From the NCBI GenBank assembly GCA_900752425.1, contig CAADVE010000134.1, positions 1 through 6,556 of the forward strand: DNA of 6,556 nt. The letters run 5' to 3'. Each line of letters starts with the position of its first letter. Position 1 is the first letter of the stretch. The notes beneath the pieces were generated by a model that saw nothing but the letters and a program-made list of their open reading frames with translations, searched no databases and had not been told where the DNA came from. The stretch comes from an uncultured Collinsella sp. Lineage in GTDB: Bacteria; Actinomycetota; Coriobacteriia; Coriobacteriales; Coriobacteriaceae. The translations under genes were made by a program, and so were the position numbers. Positions 1 through 4,816 of this stretch are shown here, in pieces.

Positions 1-1435
1 CGGCACCCCGGTTTCCTGGTGTGGGGGCAGGCCGGGGGCGCAGGCGGGAGCCGACGGAATGCCTGCCACTGCCGTAGGAAGACGAGGTGGCAAAGCGCGT
101 GCCCGTCGGGGCGGCGGCAGATGCGACCTGATCATCGGTGATGGCGGCCATGGTGCCGGTGCCGGTAAGCTCGGCCTCGCGTCCGGTCGCCTCGTCACCG
201 GCGCGCAGCAGGAGCGCGACGATGATAAAGCTCGCCAGCAAAGAGGAGCCGCCCTGGCTCATAAAGGGCAGGGTGACGCCGGTCAGCGGGATTAGGCGGG
301 TTACGCCGCCAACGATCAAGAAGGCCTGGAAGCTGATGGCTGCCGTAAGACCGGTGGCGCTAAAGGCGGCAAGGTCGGACTTTGCGCGGGCAGCTGTGGT
401 CAGGCCGCGAACGGCAAAGAGCATAAACAGGATGAGCACGGCGCCGCCGCCCAAAAGGCCCATCTCCTCGCCGATAGCCGAGAAGATAAAGTCGGACTCG
501 ACGACAGGGATGTTGTTGGCCATGCCGTTGCCGATGCCAACACCGACCAGACCGCCATCGGCAAGCGAGAAGAGCGACTGGACGATCTGGTAGCCCTGGC
601 CCTGGGCGTCCTTAAACGGATCGAGCCAAACCTGGAAACGCACCTGAACGTGAGACAGGAACTTGTAGGCGCCCACGGCTCCAACGGCTAAGAGCGCAAG
701 GCCGATAACGACATACGAAAAGCGCCCCGTGGCAACGTAGAGCATCAGCAAGAAGATGGTGTAGAACAGCACGGCCGAACCCAGGTCGCGTTCGAAGACG
801 ACGACGAGCAGGCACACACCCCACACGGCAAACAGCGGCAGCAGCAGTCGCAGGCGAGGGATCTTAAAGCCCAGGATCTTGCGGTTGGAGATGGAGAGCA
901 GCTCGCGGTTCTCGGCCAGGTACCCGGCCAGGAACAGCACGATAAAGACCTTGGCGAACTCGCCGGGCTGGATGGTAAAGCCCGCGATGCGAATCCACAG
1001 CTTGGAGCCCGAGATCGTGGTGCCGATAAAGATAGGCAGCATCAGCAGAATGATGCCGATGATGCCAAAGGTGTACTTGTAGCGCATGACTACGTCGAGG
1101 TTTTTGACCAGTGCGAGCGTTCCCACCATGAGCGCCACCGAGACAAACAGGATGATGAGCTGTGAGATGGCGAGAGCGGGGGCGAGACGCGTCACGAACG
1201 TGATGCCGATGCCCGAAAGTATAAATACGATGGGTAGGATGGCGGGGTCGGCGCCGGGCGCCAAGATGCGCACGGCGATATGTGCCGCAGCGAAGGCGGC
1301 AAAGAGGCCGATCGGCACGGCGAGCGTCTCAAAGGAGATGGCGGCGCCCGCGGTGAGCACGTACATCGCATACAGCAGGATGACGGGGAACGCCGAGGCG
1401 ATGAGCAAGAGCAGCTCGGTGTTGCGGCGACTCAT
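1..1435 (-). CDS. rodA: RodA/FtsW-family SEDS peptidoglycan glycosyltransferase (3' end missing)
   Basis: Polytopic membrane enzyme that polymerises lipid II into glycan strands with a partner class B penicillin-binding protein. 478 residues are visible and the frame is still open at the left edge. Family marks: QPGEFAK (156-162), FERDLGS (214-220), LYVATGR (232-238), WLDPFKD (270-276), the segment VESDFIFSAIGEE (312-324) whose Asp315 aligns with the essential SEDS aspartate, and the C-terminal signature GVTLPFMSQGGSS (386-398). About ten hydrophobic segments fall between residues 7 and 410. The last ~68 visible residues (411-478) form a polar Thr/Ser/Ala tail ending in Arg/Pro. The ATG at 1433-1435 follows the phosphatase stop by 16 nt, with AAAGGGAG eight bases upstream. 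RodA is preferred over FtsW because of its place after pstP and the actinobacterial RodA-like motifs; the sequence alone does not settle it. A pbpA homologue is expected next, beyond the left edge. Confidence 0.93.
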   Translation of the reverse strand, partial: MSRRNTELLLLIASAFPVILLYAMYVLTAGAAISFETLAVPIGLFAAFAAAHIAVRILAPGADPAILPIVFILSGIGITFVTRLAPALAISQLIILFVSVALMVGTLALVKNLDVVMRYKYTFGIIGIILLMLPIFIGTTISGSKLWIRIAGFTIQPGEFAKVFIVLFLAGYLAENRELLSISNRKILGFKIPRLRLLLPLFAVWGVCLLVVVFERDLGSAVLFYTIFLLMLYVATGRFSYVVIGLALLAVGAVGAYKFLSHVQVRFQVWLDPFKDAQGQGYQIVQSLFSLADGGLVGVGIGNGMANNIPVVESDFIFSAIGEEMGLLGGGAVLILFMLFAVRGLTTAARAKSDLAAFSATGLTAAISFQAFLIVGGVTRLIPLTGVTLPFMSQGGSSLLASFIIVALLLRAGDEATGREAELTGTGTMAAITDDQVASAAAPTGTRFATSSSYGSGRHSVGSRLRPRPAPTPGNRGA

Positions 1436-1443
1436 AAGCGGCA

Positions 1444-1451
1444 CTCCCTTT
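1444..1451 (-). promoter_or_regulatory. Ribosome binding site of rodA
   Basis: The minus strand reads AAAGGGAG eight bases before the ATG at 1433-1435, inside the 16-nt gap after the phosphatase stop. It is one of the strongest Shine-Dalgarno matches in the window and fixes the rodA start. Confidence 0.65.
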
Positions 1452-3386
1452 CTAGTTCTTTTCGGAGGCTTCGGCCTCGGCGGACTGTTCGGCGGTTTTC
1501 TCGGAATCTGATTCGGAGGTCGATCCCTGATTGGTGTTGTCGCGAATCGTTTGCGCGTCGATCACCTGGCGGGTCTGCTCCTCGTCGATCTGGTGGCGGT
1601 ACTTGGATATCGTGTCCTGCGCATCGTCGACACTTGTTTGCGGAATGCCCGCCTTGAGTCGGTTTTGCGTGTCTTCGGGCAGGTCGGACAGCTTGATGCT
1701 GGTTTCGCTTTCGAGCCAGTGGAGCTTGAGTCCGAGCGGCTTGCCGGGCAGGCCGCGCCAGACGGCGACATTGCCCTGGTAGGTACCCAGGTAGTACGAG
1801 CCGGTGACACCCGTGTAGGCCCAGACGCCAGCTGCCAGCACAAAGACGAGGGCCAGGATGGCGGCGATAGTAATGTTGCGGCGACGCACGCGTTGCGCCT
1901 CGCGCATAACGCCATCGTCAACCAGGTCAACGACTACTACGGTCACGTTGTCGTGGCCGCCGGCGGCAAGCGCCGCGTCCACTAGGTTGTCGACGCAGAT
2001 TTGCGCGGTTGAGGACTGCGTGGCGATGTTCTCGATATCGCTATCGGGAATCATGCTCGAAAGGCCGTCGGAGCACAGGATCAGGCGGTCGCCTTCCTCG
2101 ATATGCAGAGTGAAGTGGTCGGCATACATGGCGGGGTCCGAGCCCAGCGCGCGGGTGATGACCGAACGGTTGGGGTGGACGCGAGCCTCGTCTGCCGTGA
2201 TCTCGCCGGCGTCCACGAGCTCCTCCACGTAGGAGTGGTCGCGGGTCACGCGGATGAGCGTGCCCTCGTGGAGCAGGTAGGCGCGAGAGTCACCCACGTG
2301 GGCGATGGCGAGCGTGTCGTTTTCGATATAGGCGCAAGTGGCTGTGCAGCCCATGCCGGGCTTGCCCAGGCCATTCAGGGCCGCCTCGATTACGGCGGCG
2401 TTGGCGGCCTCGACGGCTGCCGCCAGGCGTGCGGCGTCGGCAGACTGAGGAGCTGTCTTGGCGATGGTCTCGACAGCGATAGAAGAGGCCACCTCGCCGG
2501 CAGCGTGACCACCCATGCCGTCGCATACGCAAAAGAGCGGCGACTGCACCAGGTAGGAATCCTCATTGTGCGGGCGCACGCAGCCAACGTCGGAGCGGGC
2601 GCCCCACATGAGTTGCGTGGTGGTGCCGGCATCATAGGTCGAGTCGGTCTCGATGCGCTCCTCGGTTAGGGGTTCAAAGCTCATGGTCGAGCCGGGGTCT
2701 TTGAGCTTGGCCTCAACGGCGGCAACGTCGATTTCGGCTGTGTCACCGGGAGAGACGGTGTCGGTCTCGGCGTTTGATTCGGAATCGCCGGTGTCCGGGG
2801 AGTCGGGCTCCTCGGAAACGCGGGCGGTCGACTCGTCATCTTGCGGGCTGACGTCTATAGGCTCGGGCGTCGCAAAGTGCGACGGCGCGGGCGTGTTTTG
2901 CGACTGGGCGGCGGGCTCGGCCACGGCATCGGACTCGCTTGCGGGCGCAGGCTGCGGGGTCTTGGGTGCAGGGCCGTCCTCGGGGGATGTCCCCGCCTCG
3001 GGCGCCGGCGTAGACGCGGGCGCAACCTCGGATGCCGGGGCTATGGGAAACGCCGGCGCGGCGGGCTCGGGTGCCGCAAACACCGCAGCGCTCTCGTTGA
3101 TTGCCGCGGCGACGGGCTCTGCAAAGTGAGCCGGCGCCGGGGTTGCTTCGGGCGCTGTGGGCTGTTCCGCAGCATGTGCGCCGATGGGCGCCGCTACGGT
3201 ATCCTCTTCGTCCTCGTTATCGGCGAGATCCGAAATATCATGCGTTACATGCGAAAGAGGCAGGGAGAACACGGTGTCCTCGGGCTCCACGGGTTTGGAG
3301 CCCGCCGGAGCGGCGTGGGCCGGCGCAGCTGTGGCGGCGGCCGGTGCCTCGGTCATAGTTGCGGACTTGTTCTCCTCGTCGATCAT
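1452..3386 (-). CDS. pstP: PstP-like PP2C Ser/Thr phosphatase with long disordered N-terminal extension
   Basis: Metal-dependent protein phosphatase expected to reverse kinase phosphorylation at the membrane; 644 residues. Residues 1 to about 257 are acidic and Ala/Pro/Glu/Ser-rich, almost certainly disordered. The PP2C domain runs about 260-488: RSDVG 264-268, NED 274-276, DGMGGHAAGE 289-298, GDSRAYL 365-371, SDGL 439-442 and HDN 478-480 supply the usual metal ligands (Asp289, Asp366, Asp440, Asp479). A cytoplasmic RRR (501-503) precedes one TM helix (about 504-524). The outer part (about 527-618) begins GSYYLGTYQGNVAVWRGL, recalling the extracytoplasmic domain of PstP, and ends in a Ser/Glu-rich tail. 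Mycobacterial PstP is about 510 residues and starts almost directly at the PP2C domain, so the N-terminal extension is unusual. The start at 3384-3386 is favoured by the ATGA overlap with fhaB and by AAGGTG eight bases upstream; internal Met11, Met235 and Met260 are weaker candidates. Confidence 0.94.
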   Translation of the reverse strand: MIDEENKSATMTEAPAAATAAPAHAAPAGSKPVEPEDTVFSLPLSHVTHDISDLADNEDEEDTVAAPIGAHAAEQPTAPEATPAPAHFAEPVAAAINESAAVFAAPEPAAPAFPIAPASEVAPASTPAPEAGTSPEDGPAPKTPQPAPASESDAVAEPAAQSQNTPAPSHFATPEPIDVSPQDDESTARVSEEPDSPDTGDSESNAETDTVSPGDTAEIDVAAVEAKLKDPGSTMSFEPLTEERIETDSTYDAGTTTQLMWGARSDVGCVRPHNEDSYLVQSPLFCVCDGMGGHAAGEVASSIAVETIAKTAPQSADAARLAAAVEAANAAVIEAALNGLGKPGMGCTATCAYIENDTLAIAHVGDSRAYLLHEGTLIRVTRDHSYVEELVDAGEITADEARVHPNRSVITRALGSDPAMYADHFTLHIEEGDRLILCSDGLSSMIPDSDIENIATQSSTAQICVDNLVDAALAAGGHDNVTVVVVDLVDDGVMREAQRVRRRNITIAAILALVFVLAAGVWAYTGVTGSYYLGTYQGNVAVWRGLPGKPLGLKLHWLESETSIKLSDLPEDTQNRLKAGIPQTSVDDAQDTISKYRHQIDEEQTRQVIDAQTIRDNTNQGSTSESDSEKTAEQSAEAEASEKN

Positions 3387-3799
3387 CGACGGTTCACCTT
3401 CATGACCACGTCGCCAATCTGGACTTCGTCGCCCTCACGCAGCGTCGCGGGCTCCACGAGCTGGCGGCCGTTGACGAGGGTGCCGTTAAGCGAGTTGAGG
3501 TCCTCGATGATGAGCGCCGGGCCCTGTAGCGAAAAGCGCGCATGCGAGGCCGAGACGAACGGTTCGTTGATGCAGATGTCCGAAGATGGCGAGCGACCGA
3601 CGATGACGGGGCCGAGCATGTCTACGTGGATGCCGCGGATACCGCGCGGACCCTTGTCCACATCAATCGTCCAGATAGCCGAGTCGCGGCGCTGCCCGCG
3701 CACAAGTCCCACGCCGGTCTTCATGACGGCGAACAGGAAGATATAGAGCAGGGCGACCAGGACGATGCGGCCTGCAAAAAGGACGATATCGATGTTCAT
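3383..3799 (-). CDS. fhaB: FhaB/FipA-like membrane-anchored FHA-domain protein
   Basis: Small phosphothreonine reader of 138 residues. An N-terminal hydrophobic helix (about 5-26) is followed by a basic stretch (RGQRR, 34-38), which fits an inner-membrane anchor with the FHA domain in the cytoplasm. The FHA domain covers about 64-135: Gly68-Arg69-Ser70, Ser83-Ala-Ser-His86 and Asn105-Gly106-Thr107 in LNSLNGT are all present, so phosphopeptide binding should be intact. The length and the TM-linker-FHA layout match actinobacterial FhaB (FipA), which in mycobacteria links FtsZ and FtsQ at the division site. The ATG at 3797-3799 follows the fhaA stop by 6 nt, with AGGGGA nine bases upstream. Its TGA stop shares bases with the next gene's ATG (ATGA), so translation of the phosphatase is probably coupled to it. 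Family and layout are clear; the division role is inferred from relatives. Confidence 0.92.
   Translation of the reverse strand: MNIDIVLFAGRIVLVALLYIFLFAVMKTGVGLVRGQRRDSAIWTIDVDKGPRGIRGIHVDMLGPVIVGRSPSSDICINEPFVSASHARFSLQGPALIIEDLNSLNGTLVNGRQLVEPATLREGDEVQIGDVVMKVNRR
3395..3400 (-). promoter_or_regulatory. Ribosome binding site of the PP2C gene
   Basis: The minus strand reads AAGGTG eight bases before the ATG at 3384-3386. It is a fair rather than perfect Shine-Dalgarno match. It matters because it favours the long form of the phosphatase, with its N-terminal extension, over internal starts. Confidence 0.55.
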
Positions 3800-3805
3800 A
3801 AGCGA

Positions 3806-4816
3806 CTATCCCCTAAATTCAAAGGTGCTCAGGCCAAACGTCAGCAGATCGCCGTTGCGCAGCGGGCAGCGCGTAATGCGGCGGTTGTTGACGAGCGTGC
3901 CGTTGGTGGAATTGAGGTCCTCGATCGACCAATCCGAGCCCGTAAAGGTGAGCTGGGCGTGGCGGCGCGACACGTTGGGGTCGCGCAGGGCAATGTCGGA
4001 AACTGAGCGCTCGCGACCGATGGTCACCTGTGCGGAGGTGATGCTATGGCTCTCGCCGCTCACGACGTCGACGAGCTGGGCGAGCGGGCGCTGCGGGGCA
4101 CGAGTGCTCGCCATGTTGGAGGCGATGCCGGCTGCGGCACCTAGGCCCACGGCGGCACCGGTCGCGGCGGCTCCGCCCATGCCGGCAAGCGCGTCGCGCG
4201 AGACGGTCTGCGGCACCGGGATAGGAGCGGCGGGGTCGGGGACGCTAGGCGCGAAGGGATCTGCCACGGCAAGCGGGTCGGGAGCGGCGGCGCGAGGCGT
4301 CGGCTGCTGCTGGGGCATGGCGGCGGGGCGCTGCTGCTGCGGGGCAGCAAACTGCTGCTGGCCGGCGCGCGGGGCGCTGGCGGCACGGCTTGCCGCGGAG
4401 TTGTTCTGGCCCAGGCCGTTTTGATAGGCGCGCTCTTCTTCGTACAGGCGGCCGAGCGTGGGGGCATCGACGTTCTCGGCAAAGACCGAGAACTTGCCGG
4501 CGCGCAGCTGCGGATCGATCATAAAGCGCACGAGGGGCTCGCCGACAAAGACATAGCGGCGCTTTTCGGCCTGCGCCTTCACAAACTCGCGGACCTCGCG
4601 CGAAAGCTCGGGGTAGAACGGGGCGAGCATGGGATCGTCGTCGGCGGCGATAAGGATGGTATAGAGTGCCGGCGCCGTGTTGACGCCGTTAATCACCAGA
4701 GTCTGATCCTCCATGTCGCGAGCGGCCTGCTTGGCAAGCTTCTTAAAGGAGAACGGGGCACGGGTGGCACCGAAGATGCCGGCCACGTGGTCCTCGAAGA
4801 TGTTCAGGAAGTTCAC
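3806..4816 (-). CDS. fhaA: FhaA-like protein: DUF3662 domain plus C-terminal FHA domain
   Basis: Cytoplasmic phosphothreonine-binding adaptor of 336 residues. Residues 1 to about 125 match the FhaA N-terminal domain (DUF3662): the opening MNFLNIFEDHVAGIF and the segment RFMIDPQLRAGKFSVFAE are typical. Residues 130-205 form a Gln/Pro/Ala linker with three QQQ runs (153-155, 160-162, 169-171). Residues 209-237 are Gly/Ala-rich and hydrophobic. The FHA domain spans about 247-335, with Gly267-Arg268, Ser283-Arg-Arg-His286 and Asn305-Gly306 in LNSTNGT; these are the residues that contact phosphothreonine in the family. The start is GTG at 4814-4816, overlapping the kinase TGA, with GGAGAG nine bases upstream; translational coupling to the kinase is likely. 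In mycobacteria FhaA is phosphorylated in its N-terminal domain and binds the phosphorylated pseudokinase domain of MviN to restrain peptidoglycan synthesis. A similar role here is inference. Confidence 0.93.
   Translation of the reverse strand: MNFLNIFEDHVAGIFGATRAPFSFKKLAKQAARDMEDQTLVINGVNTAPALYTILIAADDDPMLAPFYPELSREVREFVKAQAEKRRYVFVGEPLVRFMIDPQLRAGKFSVFAENVDAPTLGRLYEEERAYQNGLGQNNSAASRAASAPRAGQQQFAAPQQQRPAAMPQQQPTPRAAAPDPLAVADPFAPSVPDPAAPIPVPQTVSRDALAGMGGAAATGAAVGLGAAAGIASNMASTRAPQRPLAQLVDVVSGESHSITSAQVTIGRERSVSDIALRDPNVSRRHAQLTFTGSDWSIEDLNSTNGTLVNNRRITRCPLRNGDLLTFGLSTFEFRG
3809..3814 (-). promoter_or_regulatory. Ribosome binding site of fhaB
   Basis: The minus strand reads AGGGGA nine bases before the ATG at 3797-3799. 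It lies in the final codons of fhaA just before its TAG stop, so fhaB translation likely begins as ribosomes finish fhaA. Confidence 0.6.
4304..4360 (-). repeat. Triplet-rich tract: three CAG x3 blocks in the fhaA linker
   Basis: Three separate (CAG)3 blocks on the minus strand at 4352-4360, 4331-4339 and 4304-4312 each encode Gln-Gln-Gln (residues 153-155, 160-162, 169-171 of FhaA), with Ala/Pro/Met/Arg/Phe between them. All nine Gln codons are CAG. This is a low-complexity linker between two folded domains and may vary in length between strains. Confidence 0.7.

Noticed and set aside
4..17. A possible start of the next gene (pbpA): minus-strand AGGA at 14-17, then GTG at 4-6 with a 7-nt spacer.
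   Set aside because: Only six coding bases would be visible and rodA is still open in another frame. It would fit an overlap but cannot be supported without the flanking sequence.
2980..2996. Small GC-rich inverted repeat (GGGG-ACAT-CCCC on the minus strand).
   Set aside because: It lies inside the phosphatase coding region, has only a 4-5 bp stem and no T-run, and is the sort of chance hairpin common in GC-rich coding DNA; it is not a terminator or operator I can defend.
2841..3746. A 301-codon plus-strand reading frame opposite the phosphatase tail and fhaB, rich in Arg and Gly.
   Set aside because: It is a shadow of GC-rich minus-strand genes: it has no recognisable domain, crosses a junction between two clear genes, and has an Arg/Gly/Cys composition expected from the complement of Ala/Pro codons.
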